This document shows positions 7,583 to 16,437 of a stretch of DNA of 57,872 nt, piece after piece. Both the position numbers and the translations under genes were made by a program. How positions within the stretch are numbered: position 1 is the stretch's first letter; every line of letters begins with the position of its first letter. The stretch is taken from assembly GCF_014195445.1 (NCBI RefSeq), contig NZ_JACIBT010000007.1:1-57872 (forward strand), given 5' to 3'. Below the pieces are notes generated by a model. That model worked only from the letters and a program-made list of their open reading frames with translations, made no database searches and was not told where the DNA came from. This stretch comes from Garicola koreensis. GTDB taxonomy: Bacteria > Actinomycetota > Actinomycetes > Actinomycetales > Micrococcaceae.

Positions 7583-8869
7583 ATGCCAGCCGTCGTGATC
7601 GTTGGTGCCCAGTGGGGTGACGAGGGCAAAGGCAAAGCCACTGACCTCCTCGGTTCCCGAGTGGACTATGTGGTCAAGCCCAACGGGGGCAACAACGCCG
7701 GGCACACAGTCGTCGTCGGTGGTGAGAAGTTTGAACTCAAGCTGCTGCCGGCCGGGATCCTCTCACCCAATGCCACCCCGGTGATTGGCAACGGGGTGGT
7801 GGTCAACCTGGAGGCGCTCTTCGAAGAGATCGACGGCCTCGAAGCCCGCGGCGGGGACACCTCCCGGCTGAAGGTCAGCGCCAACGCACACCTGGTGGCC
7901 CCTTACCACCAGACCATGGACAAGGTCACCGAACGGTTCCTGGGCAAGCGCGCCATCGGCACCACCGGCCGGGGCATCGGGCCGGCGTACATGGACAAGG
8001 TCGGCCGGCTGGGCATCCGAGTCCAGGACATCTTCGATGAGTCCATCCTGCGGCAGAAGATCGAAGGTGCGCTGCGGCAGAAGAACGAGCTGCTGGTCAA
8101 GCTCTACAACCGCCGGGACATCAGCGTCGATGAGATCGCCGAGTATTTCTTGAGCTTCTGCGACCGGCTGCGGCCCATGGTGGTGGACTCCACGATCCTG
8201 CTCAACGACGCACTGGACCGCGACGACGTGGTGCTCATGGAGGGCGGGCAGGCCACCTATCTCGACGTCGACCACGGCACCTACCCGTTTGTGACCTCGT
8301 CGAATCCCACTGCCGGCGGTGCCTCCGTGGGAAGTGGCATCGGCCCCACGCGCATCAACCGTTCCATCGGGGTGATCAAGGCCTACACCACTCGGGTGGG
8401 GGCAGGACCCTTCCCCACGGAGCTGTTCGATGAGTGGGGCGAGTACCTGCAGAAGACCGGTGGCGAGTTCGGTGTGAACACCGGCCGTCCCCGCCGCTGC
8501 GGGTGGTACGACGCCGTCATGGCCCGCTACGCCTCACGCATCAACGGGTTCACTGACTACTTCATGACCAAATTGGATGTGCTCACCGGTATCGAGCGGA
8601 TCCCGGTGTGCGTGGGGTACCAGATCAACGGCGACCGCTACGACCAGATGCCGATGACCCAGACCGAGTTCCACCACGCCACACCGATCTATGAGCACTT
8701 CGACGGGTGGACCGAAGACATCACCGGCGCTCGCAGATTCGAAGATCTGCCCGCCAACGCACAGAACTACGTCCGCGCCTTGGAGGACCTCTCCGGTACC
8801 AGGTTCTCCGCCATCGGCGTCGGCCCCGGCCGCGATCAGGTCGTCCAGATCCACGACCTGATCGACTGA
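7583..8869 (+). CDS. purA: adenylosuccinate synthetase
   Basis: This 428-residue enzyme joins IMP and aspartate with GTP to give adenylosuccinate, the first committed step from IMP to AMP. From the ATG at 7583 the N-terminal GTP-binding segment [11 protein letters not shown] begins at residue 8. The catalytic Asp13 and His41 (NNAGHTVV) fall in their usual positions, and the length is typical. An upstream in-frame GTG (7526) would add 19 unrelated residues and is rejected. It appears to be a single-gene transcript ended by a double hairpin. Confidence 0.96.
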   Translation: MPAVVIVGAQWGDEGKGKATDLLGSRVDYVVKPNGGNNAGHTVVVGGEKFELKLLPAGILSPNATPVIGNGVVVNLEALFEEIDGLEARGGDTSRLKVSANAHLVAPYHQTMDKVTERFLGKRAIGTTGRGIGPAYMDKVGRLGIRVQDIFDESILRQKIEGALRQKNELLVKLYNRRDISVDEIAEYFLSFCDRLRPMVVDSTILLNDALDRDDVVLMEGGQATYLDVDHGTYPFVTSSNPTAGGASVGSGIGPTRINRSIGVIKAYTTRVGAGPFPTELFDEWGEYLQKTGGEFGVNTGRPRRCGWYDAVMARYASRINGFTDYFMTKLDVLTGIERIPVCVGYQINGDRYDQMPMTQTEFHHATPIYEHFDGWTEDITGARRFEDLPANAQNYVRALEDLSGTRFSAIGVGPGRDQVVQIHDLID

Positions 8870-8889
8870 GGTCCCTGTCCGGCCACGAC

Positions 8890-8928
8890 AGCTGCCGTTG
8901 GTGCAGCTGAAGAGTCCCCATTTCGGGG
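8890..8928 (+). terminator. double hairpin after purA, probable terminator
   Basis: AGCTGC/GCAGCT (8890-8895 with 8903-8908) is followed by CCCC-ATTTC-GGGG (8916-8928) and then a T-rich stretch near 8940-8950. It starts 20 bases after the purA stop codon and fits a transcript end. Confidence 0.5.
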
Positions 8929-9024
8929 CCATGGCGCCGTCTTTCTTCTGTTCAGACTTGCCTCAGGCCGGGCGAAGTGGCGGCCGTGCCGCCTCTACCG
9001 TGCAGCAGAGGTGCCTTCTGGTCC

Positions 9025-9426
9025 ATGATGGAGAACATGGATATCCTTTCCAGCCGTGTGCTGCTGCGACCGGTTGACTTGGCTGCGGTCCAGTCGTTCT
9101 ACCGCGACGTGCTGAAGCTTGGTGTCGCCCGCGAATTCGGTTCCGGCGACCACGCCGGCGTCGTCTTCTTCCTCGGCAGCGGCACGCTGGAGGTCTCCGG
9201 CACTCGGGAGCCGGGCCCCTCCACGCTGAAGCTGTGGCTGCAGGTCCGCGACGTGCACGCCGAGGTGCAGCGCCTGGCGCAGCTGGGTGTGACGGTGACG
9301 CGTGAGGCCCGTGAGGAGCTCTGGGGGCTGATCGAAGCCTGGATCGAAGATCCCGACGGCACCCAGATCGTGCTGGTCGAAGTGCCGACCGATCACCCAA
9401 TGCGCCGCGACCAGCGGCAGCTCTGA
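9025..9426 (+). CDS. VOC-superfamily (glyoxalase/bleomycin-resistance fold) protein
   Basis: About 130 residues form one vicinal-oxygen-chelate module pair: an opening beta strand (LSSRVLLRPVD), the FYRDVLKLG helix that is a hallmark of the fold, then VHAEVQRLAQLGV and the closing DPDGTQIVLVE strand. Proteins of this type bind a metal and include glyoxalases, dioxygenases and antibiotic-binding proteins; the substrate cannot be predicted. The start is ambiguous among ATG 9025, 9028 and 9037; the upstream AGAGG favours the earlier ones. No operon partner is clear. Confidence 0.75.
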   Translation: MMENMDILSSRVLLRPVDLAAVQSFYRDVLKLGVAREFGSGDHAGVVFFLGSGTLEVSGTREPGPSTLKLWLQVRDVHAEVQRLAQLGVTVTREAREELWGLIEAWIEDPDGTQIVLVEVPTDHPMRRDQRQL

Positions 9427-9512
9427 GACGTCGATGGGCTGGTGCACTGCTCATCTCCGGCTTCGTCTGAGACTCGTCGACAGCCGGGAGCGTGCGTGAG
9501 AGAGTTCTCCGC

Positions 9513-10085
9513 ATGGATATGACGCAGTTCTGGGACGGATGGGAACCCATCGTCCACACTCTGATCACCGTGACCGCCGGCTACCTGGCCCTGCTTGTGC
9601 TGCTGCGGGTGACCGGCCCGCGCACTACCGCCGCGATGACTCCGCTGGACCTGATTATGGCGGTGACCATCGGTTCGGCCTTCGGACGCACGGTCACCGC
9701 CGTCGACGTTCCGCTTGCCCAGGCGCTGCTCACGATGGCGATGCTGGTGACACTGTGCTGGGTGCTGGCCTGGGTGAGGCGCCGGTCGCCGAAGGTGCGG
9801 CGTTTCGTCGACTCGCAGCCGGTGCTCGTCTACTACCACGGTGAGTTCCAGTCGCGGACCATGCGCAAGCACCAGTTGGTGGAGGACGACATCCATACCG
9901 CCGCCCGGCAGTCCGGCCACGGCTGCATGGATGAGGTTGAGGCGGTCATCCTGCAGCAGGACGGCAGCCTCGGACTCATCACCTCCGGGAACTTCGGCAG
10001 CGGGGAGACCGTGCTTCCCTACACCGGGGAGCCGGAACGCCCAGGCAGCTCTGGTGGTTCGCGACCCGCTGGCGATTCCCGCTGA
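9513..10085 (+). CDS. DUF421-family membrane protein (YetF-like)
   Basis: This 190-residue protein has three predicted membrane helices in its first 90 residues (including VHTLITVTAGYLALLVLL and MAMLVTLCWVLAWV), followed by a soluble domain with the DUF421 pattern: a QPVLVYYHGEF strand, a KHQLVEDDIHTAARQ helix and the EAVILQQDGSLGLI hairpin. Family members are integral membrane proteins of unknown role, some linked to spore or stress functions in Firmicutes. The ATG at 9513 is preferred to an upstream GTG at 9492 because MDMTQFWDGW aligns with the expected amphipathic start. Confidence 0.75.
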   Translation: MDMTQFWDGWEPIVHTLITVTAGYLALLVLLRVTGPRTTAAMTPLDLIMAVTIGSAFGRTVTAVDVPLAQALLTMAMLVTLCWVLAWVRRRSPKVRRFVDSQPVLVYYHGEFQSRTMRKHQLVEDDIHTAARQSGHGCMDEVEAVILQQDGSLGLITSGNFGSGETVLPYTGEPERPGSSGGSRPAGDSR

Positions 10086-10179
10086 ACTGTGAGTTTTTGA
10101 AGTGCGATTCAGGATGATGACTCGAGGCTACTGGCTGGTAGGGTGAACCAAGTCACATATCGCGAATGAGGAGCTCGCC

Positions 10180-11778
10180 ATTATCGCCATCCCAAGCCCC
10201 CACGCACCGGTCACGATCCCCGACGTCAGCATCTACCAGCTGCTGTTCGGCTCACTGTCGACAGAAGATTCCGAACGTACTGCCCTCGTCCAGGGCGAGA
10301 CTGGGCGCGAGGTCAGCTATGGGGCGTTGAAGCACCAGGTCGACTTCTTCGCCGGGGCGCTGGCAGCTCGTGGCATCGGAACCGGCGACGTCGTCGCGCT
10401 GCAGGCGCCCAACATTCCAGAGTTCGTCACCGCCTTCCACGGGATTCTGCGCTCAGGGGCCACCGCCACAACCGTGAACTCCATGTACACAGCGGAGGAA
10501 GTAGCGCGACAGCTCACCGCCGCCGAAGCCACCATGATGGTCACTGTCTCCGCGCTCGCGGACAACGCCGTTGCGGGTGCGGAGCAAGCCGGACTGAGCA
10601 CCGATCGGATCGTTGTGATCGACGACGACGGCGTGCACCCCGCCTTGACCGGGATGCTCGGTGAGGCTCACCCCGCGCCTGAGGTGGATATCGACCCCGC
10701 TGAGCACGTGGCGGTGCTGCCGTTTTCCTCAGGCACCACCGGCACCCCCAAGGCCGCAAGGCTGACCCACCGGAACCTGGTCGCCAATACCTGCCAGATC
10801 CAGGACCTTCTGCCTGTCCACCCCGGTGTCCCGATGCAGGCGGTGCTGCCGATGTTCCATATCTACGGCCTCACCGTGCTGATGAACTTCGGCCTCTACC
10901 GCCGGGCGCAGGTGGTCACCATGGCTAAGTTTGACCTGGAGGAGTTTCTGCGGATCGTTCAAGACCATAGGATTCAGGCCTCCTTCATCGCGCCACCTAT
11001 AGCTGTGGCCCTGGCTAAGCACCCGTTGGTGGACAAGTACAACACGGACTCGCTGATCAGCATGCTCAGTGGAGCCGCACCCCTGGACGGAACCACCGCA
11101 CAGGCGGTCGCCGATCGTCTGGGCTGCGAGGTGGGCCAGGGCTTCGGAATGACAGAACTCTCACCGGTCTCGCACCTGTCCCCGTTCGGTCAGCACATCT
11201 ACCCGCACGGCTCCATCGGGCCAGCGGTCCCGAATGTGGAGACCAAACTGGTGGACCCAGCCTCTGGTGAGGACATTGATGTCCCCTCCGACGAAGAATC
11301 TCCGGCTGGGGAAATGTGGGTGCGTGGCCCCATGGTGATGAAGGGCTATCTCAACAATCCGCAGGCCACCGAGGCCACCATTGTGGATGAGGAGTGGCTT
11401 CGCACTGGTGACATTGCCACCTACAACCCGGGAGGGTGGTTCACCGTTGTGGACCGGCTCAAAGAGCTCATCAAGTACAAGGGCTTCCAGGTGGCTCCGG
11501 CCGAGCTGGAGGCGCTGCTGCTGGAGCATGAGAAGATCGCCGACGCGGCGGTCATCGGTGTCCCCGCCGACGATGGCAATGAGATTCCCAAGGCATTCAT
11601 CGTTCCGCAGGTCGATGCTGAGGGGGTGACCGCCCAGCTCAGCGCGGAGGAGGTCATCGAGTACGTCACCTCGCGGGTCGCACACTTCAAGAAGGTTCGT
11701 GAGGTGGAGTTCATCGATGAGGTGCCCAAATCGCGTACCGGAAAGATCCTGCGCCGCGAACTGAAGCACAGCGCGTAG
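10180..11778 (+). CDS. AMP-binding acyl-CoA ligase (4-coumarate-CoA ligase-like), non-AUG start
   Basis: This adenylate-forming ligase activates a carboxylic acid with ATP and joins it to CoA. The phosphate-binding loop SSGTTGTPKA, the A5-like GFGMTELSPV region, the A8 hinge RLKELIKYKGFQ and the catalytic Lys in KSRTGKILRREL are all present. The frame carries clear family sequence upstream of the first TTG (10327): VTIPDVSIYQLLFGSL. No ATG, GTG or TTG exists between the in-frame stop at 10144 and 10327. GAGGAG (10168-10173) sits 6 bases before an ATT (10180) and 9 before an ATC (10183), so initiation at one of these is likely, giving about 532 residues, the normal family length. Substrate unknown. 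Confidence 0.8.
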   Translation: MIAIPSPHAPVTIPDVSIYQLLFGSLSTEDSERTALVQGETGREVSYGALKHQVDFFAGALAARGIGTGDVVALQAPNIPEFVTAFHGILRSGATATTVNSMYTAEEVARQLTAAEATMMVTVSALADNAVAGAEQAGLSTDRIVVIDDDGVHPALTGMLGEAHPAPEVDIDPAEHVAVLPFSSGTTGTPKAARLTHRNLVANTCQIQDLLPVHPGVPMQAVLPMFHIYGLTVLMNFGLYRRAQVVTMAKFDLEEFLRIVQDHRIQASFIAPPIAVALAKHPLVDKYNTDSLISMLSGAAPLDGTTAQAVADRLGCEVGQGFGMTELSPVSHLSPFGQHIYPHGSIGPAVPNVETKLVDPASGEDIDVPSDEESPAGEMWVRGPMVMKGYLNNPQATEATIVDEEWLRTGDIATYNPGGWFTVVDRLKELIKYKGFQVAPAELEALLLEHEKIADAAVIGVPADDGNEIPKAFIVPQVDAEGVTAQLSAEEVIEYVTSRVAHFKKVREVEFIDEVPKSRTGKILRRELKHSA

Positions 11779-11814
11779 CCACCCTGGCGCCTCGGTGGGG
11801 TCCAAGACAAACGT

Positions 11815-11988
11815 GTGGTGATTGACGGACTCGCTCTCCGACTCAAAGTCACTCCGAGTGGTATCCAGACGTTTTATCCTCACTTCGGCCCCGGCGTCAT
11901 GTGGTGCTGGGACGGCATCGCTTACCGTCAGGAAACCTTTGAGCAGATGATAGAAAACCAGCGACGCGTGGCTGGGCAGGCGGAGTAG
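11815..11988 (+). CDS. small unrecognised protein (57 aa), coupled to the next gene
   Basis: An open frame from GTG 11815 to TAG 11988 encodes 57 residues rich in aromatic residues (IQTFYPHFGPGVMWCWDG, then a charged helix FEQMIENQRR). It ends one base before the ATG of the next gene, so the pair is probably translated together. The frame is open back to the ligase stop at 11776, but no other start is visible, so this might be the surviving tail of a longer gene. I recognise no domain. Codon use resembles that of the neighbours. Confidence 0.4.
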   Translation: MVIDGLALRLKVTPSGIQTFYPHFGPGVMWCWDGIAYRQETFEQMIENQRRVAGQAE

Positions 11989-11989
11989 G

Positions 11990-12271
11990 ATGAACTATAC
12001 GGACATCCAGCAAGAGCTCGCTCAGAGGCTCGTGTTCCACTATGAGGACGTGTGGCCAACCGAGGCCTGGGCCGATTTCGCCGGTGACGTCGGCGCGGGC
12101 GAACATGAGACGGCTGTGTGGATATTTCTGATCAATTCGGTGGAGCAGGACCTTCCGGTGGAGACCAGCCACCTCAACGAGATCAGCGGAGTCTTTGGTC
12201 CTGACGAAGGGCTTGAGCAGTTCCGCAGCTATATCCAGACCTTGCGGAAGCGGCAGCTCACCGCCGCGTGA
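11990..12271 (+). CDS. small unrecognised acidic protein (93 aa)
   Basis: The 93-residue protein is acidic overall, largely helical, with aromatic patches (LVFHYEDVWPTEAWADF) and a basic C-terminus (LRKRQLTAA). There is no signal peptide or membrane segment. A start overlapping the TAGGATG junction with the preceding 57-residue frame suggests a two-gene unit. Size and acidity would fit an immunity or antitoxin-like protein, but nothing in the sequence proves this. Family unknown to me. Confidence 0.55.
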   Translation: MNYTDIQQELAQRLVFHYEDVWPTEAWADFAGDVGAGEHETAVWIFLINSVEQDLPVETSHLNEISGVFGPDEGLEQFRSYIQTLRKRQLTAA

Positions 12272-12286
12272 ACTGCTGGCGGGTGA

Positions 12287-12301
12287 GCGGCGGGCTGCCG
12301 C
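12287..12301 (+). terminator. GC hairpin after the small gene pair
   Basis: GCGGC (12287-12291), loop GGGCT, GCCGC (12297-12301) begins 15 bases after the stop at 12271. There is no U tract. The remaining gap to 12452, where the convergent operon ends, shows nothing else I can identify. Confidence 0.3.
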
Positions 12302-12451
12302 CGTCGGTGTCGGCTCAGCCCGTGAGGCTGCACGACTCTCCCAGGGCTGTTCAGATCACACAGCCTGAGGAGGCGCAGATCCTTCACAGCGCTGGGAAGA
12401 TTTGTGGTGGAGGGCTGGGTTGGTAAGCGGCGCGGATGAGTGCTGGACTGC

Positions 12452-12991
12452 CTAGCGGTCGATGAGTTGGCGCTTGGCGCTGATGATTCCGGTGTCGAAG
12501 CCGCCCAAGTGCAGGTTGCCGTGGAAGCGGCCGTGCTCAATCTTGATGCACCGGTTCTGCACCGCGTTCAGCCCCAGGTCGGTAGCCCGCTGCATGGCGT
12601 CTTCGTTCTTCAGGCCCAGCTGGGCCCACATGGTCTTCGCACCCACCGCAGCGGCATCCTCGGCCACGGCCGGCAGGTCGGCCGGCTTGCGGAAGGCCAC
12701 CACAATATCGGGCACCTCCGGAAGGTCCTGCAGCGAGGCGTAGCCGGGCCGGCCCAGCACGGTCTTGCCCACCAGGCCCGGGTTGACCCAGTAGAGCCGG
12801 TAGCTGGAGTCGGAGTTCAGATAGGTGCCCACAAAGTAGCTGGACCGGGAGGGCTTATCGCTCATCCCGATGATCGCCACCGACTCAGCACTGCGCAGCA
12901 GCTGCAGGCGGCGGGCGGCACCCGGCTCCTCCCAGAGGCCGTGCGGATGCTCAGCGCTCGTGGTTGTGCTGGTGGTCGGCGTCGCGCTCAT
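12452..12991 (-). CDS. CoA-binding (Rossmann-fold) protein
   Basis: This 179-residue CoA_binding_2 protein (YccU-like) has an Ala/Thr/Ser-rich N-terminal tail and then the Rossmann start SVAIIGMSDKPSRSS, the VNPGLVGKTVLG turn and the conserved WAQLGLKNEDA block, ending with NRCIKIEH. Family members bind CoA or nucleotides; their reaction is not established. The start codon overlaps the metY stop by four bases, so it belongs to the acsA-metY operon and should share its SAM riboswitch. This context suggests a role linked to acyl-CoA or sulfur-amino-acid metabolism. Confidence 0.85.
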   Translation of the reverse strand: MSATPTTSTTTSAEHPHGLWEEPGAARRLQLLRSAESVAIIGMSDKPSRSSYFVGTYLNSDSSYRLYWVNPGLVGKTVLGRPGYASLQDLPEVPDIVVAFRKPADLPAVAEDAAAVGAKTMWAQLGLKNEDAMQRATDLGLNAVQNRCIKIEHGRFHGNLHLGGFDTGIISAKRQLIDR

Positions 12992-14289
12992 TTTGAGTCT
13001 CCTTTGGTCGCAGCCTCCAGGGCCTGGTCCAGGTCCCAGATAATATCGTCAACGTCTTCTAGGCCCACAGAAATCCTGACCAGGTCCTCGCCGATTCCGG
13101 CGGCCTGAAGCTGCGCGGCGTTCAGCTGCTGGTGGGTGGTGGACCCCGGGTGCAGGATCAGGGTGCGGGCGTCGCCCACATTGGCTAAGTGGCTGGCCAG
13201 CTGCAGCGACTCAATGAAGGTGGCCCCATTTTCACGTCCGCCGGCGATGCCGAAGCTGAACACCGAGCTGACGCCGTCTGGCAGCAGCTCCTTAGCACGC
13301 TCGTGGTGCGGGTGGCTGGGCAGCCCGGCAAAGTTGACGTAGCTGACCCGATCATCGGTGTCCAGCCATTCGGCGATGCGCTGCGCGTTGATGGTGTGCT
13401 CGGCCATGCGTTGGGGCAGGGTTTCCACCCCCTGGATCAGCTGGAAGGCCGCCTGCGGGGTGAGGCTGGGCCCGAAGTCGCGCAGCTGTTCGGCGCGGAT
13501 CTTGGTGAGGAAGCCGTACTCGCCGAAGTTGCCCCACCAGGAGAGTCCGCCGTAGGAGTCCACCGGCTCGGTCATCTGCGGGAACTTGCCGTTGGCCCAG
13601 TCGAAGGTGCCCGCCTCCACGATCGCCCCGCCCAGAGTGGTGCCGTGGCCGCCGAGGAACTTGGTCACCGAATGGGTGACGATGTCTGCGCCGTGCTCAA
13701 TGGGCCGCAGCAGATACGGGGTGGTCAGCGTGGAATCGACCACCAGCGGGATGCCGTGCTCATGGGCCACCTCAGCGATGCCGGGAAGATCCACGACGTC
13801 GGAGCTGGGGTTGGTGACCACCTCGGTGAAGATCAGCTTGGTGTTCTCCTGGAGCGCGGCTTTGAAATCAGCGGCCTCATCGGAGTCCACGAACGTGGTC
13901 TCAATGCCGAACCGGCGCAGAGAAACGTCCAGCTGGGTGACGGTGCCGCCGTAGAGCTTGGAGCTGGCCACAATGTGGTCACCCTGCTCGCACAGCGCTG
14001 CGAACACCAAGAACTCCGCGCTCATGCCCGAGGCGGTGGCCACTGCGCCGATGCCGCCCTCCAGCGAGGCTAGGCGCTCCTCCAACGCGGCCACAGTGGG
14101 GTTGCCGATGCGCGAGTAGATGTTGCCGTACTTCTGCAGGGCGAACAGGTTGGCGGCGTCGCCGGTGTCCTTGAACACGAACGACGTCGACTGGTGGATC
14201 GGCACCGCCCGGGAGCCGTGGATGGCATCGGGCACCGTGCCGGCGTGCAGGGCGCGGGTGCGGAACCCGAACTGGCGGTCACTGGTCAT
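12988..14289 (-). CDS. metY: O-acetylhomoserine sulfhydrylase (aminocarboxypropyltransferase)
   Basis: This 433-residue PLP enzyme of the Cys/Met-metabolism family makes homocysteine and acetate from O-acetylhomoserine and sulfide (or methionine from methanethiol). The family opening TRALHAG, the SRIGNPT motif and the PLP lysine in THSVTKFLGG (Lys210) are present, and the inserted segment typical of MetY (around GENGATFIESLQLASHLAN) is kept, which separates it from MetB/MetC. It lies 16 bases after acsA and overlaps the CoA-binding gene, so SAM control of the acsA leader should extend to it through the operon. This is direct support for reading the leader as a SAM sensor. Confidence 0.93.
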   Translation of the reverse strand: MTSDRQFGFRTRALHAGTVPDAIHGSRAVPIHQSTSFVFKDTGDAANLFALQKYGNIYSRIGNPTVAALEERLASLEGGIGAVATASGMSAEFLVFAALCEQGDHIVASSKLYGGTVTQLDVSLRRFGIETTFVDSDEAADFKAALQENTKLIFTEVVTNPSSDVVDLPGIAEVAHEHGIPLVVDSTLTTPYLLRPIEHGADIVTHSVTKFLGGHGTTLGGAIVEAGTFDWANGKFPQMTEPVDSYGGLSWWGNFGEYGFLTKIRAEQLRDFGPSLTPQAAFQLIQGVETLPQRMAEHTINAQRIAEWLDTDDRVSYVNFAGLPSHPHHERAKELLPDGVSSVFSFGIAGGRENGATFIESLQLASHLANVGDARTLILHPGSTTHQQLNAAQLQAAGIGEDLVRISVGLEDVDDIIWDLDQALEAATKGDSK

Positions 14290-14305
14290 GGGATGGGTAC
14301 CTCTC

Positions 14306-16426
14306 TCAGGGTGTGGGGGTCGTCGCGGGGGTCGTCGCGGGGGTCGGTGCGGGGGACATCGTCCCGCGCGCCCGGCAGATTTCGGTGATCTGGGCTACGC
14401 AAGGTTCGTTCTGCAGGCTGGTGGTATCGCCCAGGGGCTCGCCGTCGTGAATCTGGGCCAGCAGCCGGCGCATGATTTTGCCTGAACGGGTCTTGGGCAC
14501 CTCCGGCACCGCAATGACCGCCCGAGGCTTGGCCACCGGGCCGATCACTTGGCCCACGTGGGCGCGCAATTCCTCGTTGAGTCCGGATTCGGCCTCCGCA
14601 TCCTCGGCAGTGCGTTCAGCGGCTGCGGCGCTGAGCACGGTGAAGGCCACCGCGGCCTGGCCGGTTGTGGGGTCGCTGACACCGGCCACCCCGGCTTCGA
14701 CCACGTCCGGGTGGGAGATCAGGGCGGATTCGATCTCGATGGTGGAGAGCAGGTGCCCCGAGACGTTGATCGCATCATCGATGCGCCCCAGGATCCAGAT
14801 GTCGTCCTCGGCGTCGTACTGGGCGCCGTCGCCGGCTAAGAACCAGCCCTGCTGAGCGTAGTCCTGCCAGTAGCTGGTGTAGAAGCGCTCCGGGTTTCCC
14901 CACACGGTGCGCGCCATCGACGGGCCCGACTTGGTGATCACAATATTGCCCTGCACCCCGGGCGCGGTGGGGGCCCCGGCATCATTGACGACGGCGACCT
15001 CCCAGCCGGGCATCGCACCTGCCACGCTGCCGGGCTTGAACCGTGTGGTTTCGGGTCTGGGGGAGAGCACCGTGGAGCCGGATTCGGACTGCCACCAGGT
15101 GTCCACCAGCGGCAGGGTGGGGTTCCCGTCGTCGTCGTGGGTGTCGCGGCCGATCTGGGAGCGCAGCCAGCTGGCAGCCTCCGGGTTGACGGCCTCCCCG
15201 ACGGTGCCGGCCAGCCGGATGGAGCGCAGGTCGTAGTGTTCCGGAACCCCGTCGGGGAACCAACCCATCAGTGACCTGACCAGGGTGGGGGCGGTGTAGT
15301 AGCTGGTCACCCGGTGTCGGTCGATGATCTCGAAGTGCCGCCCCGGGTGCGGCACATTGGGCACGCCCTCGTAGATCACTTGGGTGGCCCCGGCGGCCAG
15401 CGGCCCGTAGATCTCGTAGGTGTGGGCGGTGACCCAGGCCAGGTCGGCGGTGCACCAGTGGACGTCGGCGTCGCGCTTGGTCGGATCCGGGTGGGCGAAG
15501 AGCCGCAGGTAGCTGAACAGGGTGCCGGTGAGGTAGCCGCCGGTGGTGTGCACCAGGCCCTTGGGCTTGCCGGTGGTGCCGGAGGTGTACATGATGAACA
15601 GCGGGTGCTCGGCGTCGAAGAACTCCGGGGTGTGCTCTGCGGAAGCGGTGTCGACCACCTCGTGCCACCACAGGTCGCGGCCCAGGCCGTCACCGTTGAG
15701 ATCATCGCTGACCCAGCGGATGTCACTTCCGGTGCGGCGGATGACCAGCACGTGTTCGATGCTGTTGTCACCGGAGACCGCTTCGTCAGCGTTCGCTTTC
15801 ACGGGGACGGCTTTGCCGCGGCGGAACTGGCCGTCGGTGGTGACCAGCAGCTTCGCACCGGTGTCTTCGATCCGGAAGCGCAGCGCCTCGGCGGAGAACC
15901 CGCCGAAGACCAGCTGGTGCACCGCGCCGATGCGGGCGCAGGCCAGGGTGATCACAATGGTCTCCACCAGCACCGGCAGGTAGATGACCACCCGGTCGCC
16001 GGGACCGATGCCCAGAGACTCCAGTGCGTTGGCCGCGCGGTTGACCCGGTCCTGCAGATCGGCGTAGGTGACCTCGGCGCGGTCGCCGGGCTCGCCCTCG
16101 AAGTGCAGGGCGGTGCGCTCGCCGCGGCCGGCGGCCACATGGCGGTCCACGCAGTTGACCGAGGCGTTGAGCGTGCCGCCGCTGAACCAGCTGATCTGCG
16201 GTCCGCGCTTGGCCTGCGGGTCTGCCGGACTCCAGGTGTGGGTGGTGTGCCACGGGGCCTCCCAGTCCAGCAGGCCGGCGGCGCGCTCCCAGAACTCAAT
16301 GCGCTGAGACTCTGTGGCCGGATCTGCCCAGTTGTGGACATCGGCGTCACAGGGGTGTGTGGTCTTCGGTGTGGGTGTGTTCTGGCCCGCCGCAGCGGCG
16401 GCACCGGTGGTTGGTGCAGCAGTCAT
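14306..16426 (-). CDS. acsA: acetyl-CoA synthetase-type acyl-CoA ligase
   Basis: This 706-residue AMP-forming ligase, probably acetate-CoA ligase, shows the Acs N-terminal domain (FWERAAGLLDWEAPW), the phosphate loop YTSGTTGKPKG, the WWQSESG motif (WWQTETG in most Acs) and the catalytic Lys in KTRSGKIMRRLL. The ATG at 16426 follows the riboswitch and its GGAGG; the frame is open further up but that would read through the aptamer. It is somewhat longer than the usual 650 because of a Pro/Thr-repeat C-terminal tail. It leads the operon with metY; since MetY releases acetate, an acetate-recycling role is plausible. A propionate- or other short-chain-specific enzyme cannot be excluded. Confidence 0.87.
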   Translation of the reverse strand: MTAAPTTGAAAAAGQNTPTPKTTHPCDADVHNWADPATESQRIEFWERAAGLLDWEAPWHTTHTWSPADPQAKRGPQISWFSGGTLNASVNCVDRHVAAGRGERTALHFEGEPGDRAEVTYADLQDRVNRAANALESLGIGPGDRVVIYLPVLVETIVITLACARIGAVHQLVFGGFSAEALRFRIEDTGAKLLVTTDGQFRRGKAVPVKANADEAVSGDNSIEHVLVIRRTGSDIRWVSDDLNGDGLGRDLWWHEVVDTASAEHTPEFFDAEHPLFIMYTSGTTGKPKGLVHTTGGYLTGTLFSYLRLFAHPDPTKRDADVHWCTADLAWVTAHTYEIYGPLAAGATQVIYEGVPNVPHPGRHFEIIDRHRVTSYYTAPTLVRSLMGWFPDGVPEHYDLRSIRLAGTVGEAVNPEAASWLRSQIGRDTHDDDGNPTLPLVDTWWQSESGSTVLSPRPETTRFKPGSVAGAMPGWEVAVVNDAGAPTAPGVQGNIVITKSGPSMARTVWGNPERFYTSYWQDYAQQGWFLAGDGAQYDAEDDIWILGRIDDAINVSGHLLSTIEIESALISHPDVVEAGVAGVSDPTTGQAAVAFTVLSAAAAERTAEDAEAESGLNEELRAHVGQVIGPVAKPRAVIAVPEVPKTRSGKIMRRLLAQIHDGEPLGDTTSLQNEPCVAQITEICRARGTMSPAPTPATTPATTPTP
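14317..14352. repeat. 12-bp tandem repeat encoding the acsA C-terminal tail
   Basis: Three 12-base units (GGGTCGTCGCGG at 14317-14328 and 14329-14340, one mismatch in 14341-14352) keep the acsA frame and encode a short Pro-Ala-Thr-Thr repeat just before its stop. This looks like a minisatellite that can change in steps of four residues without frameshift. Confidence 0.7.
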
Positions 16427-16437
16427 CGGTGAGCAAA

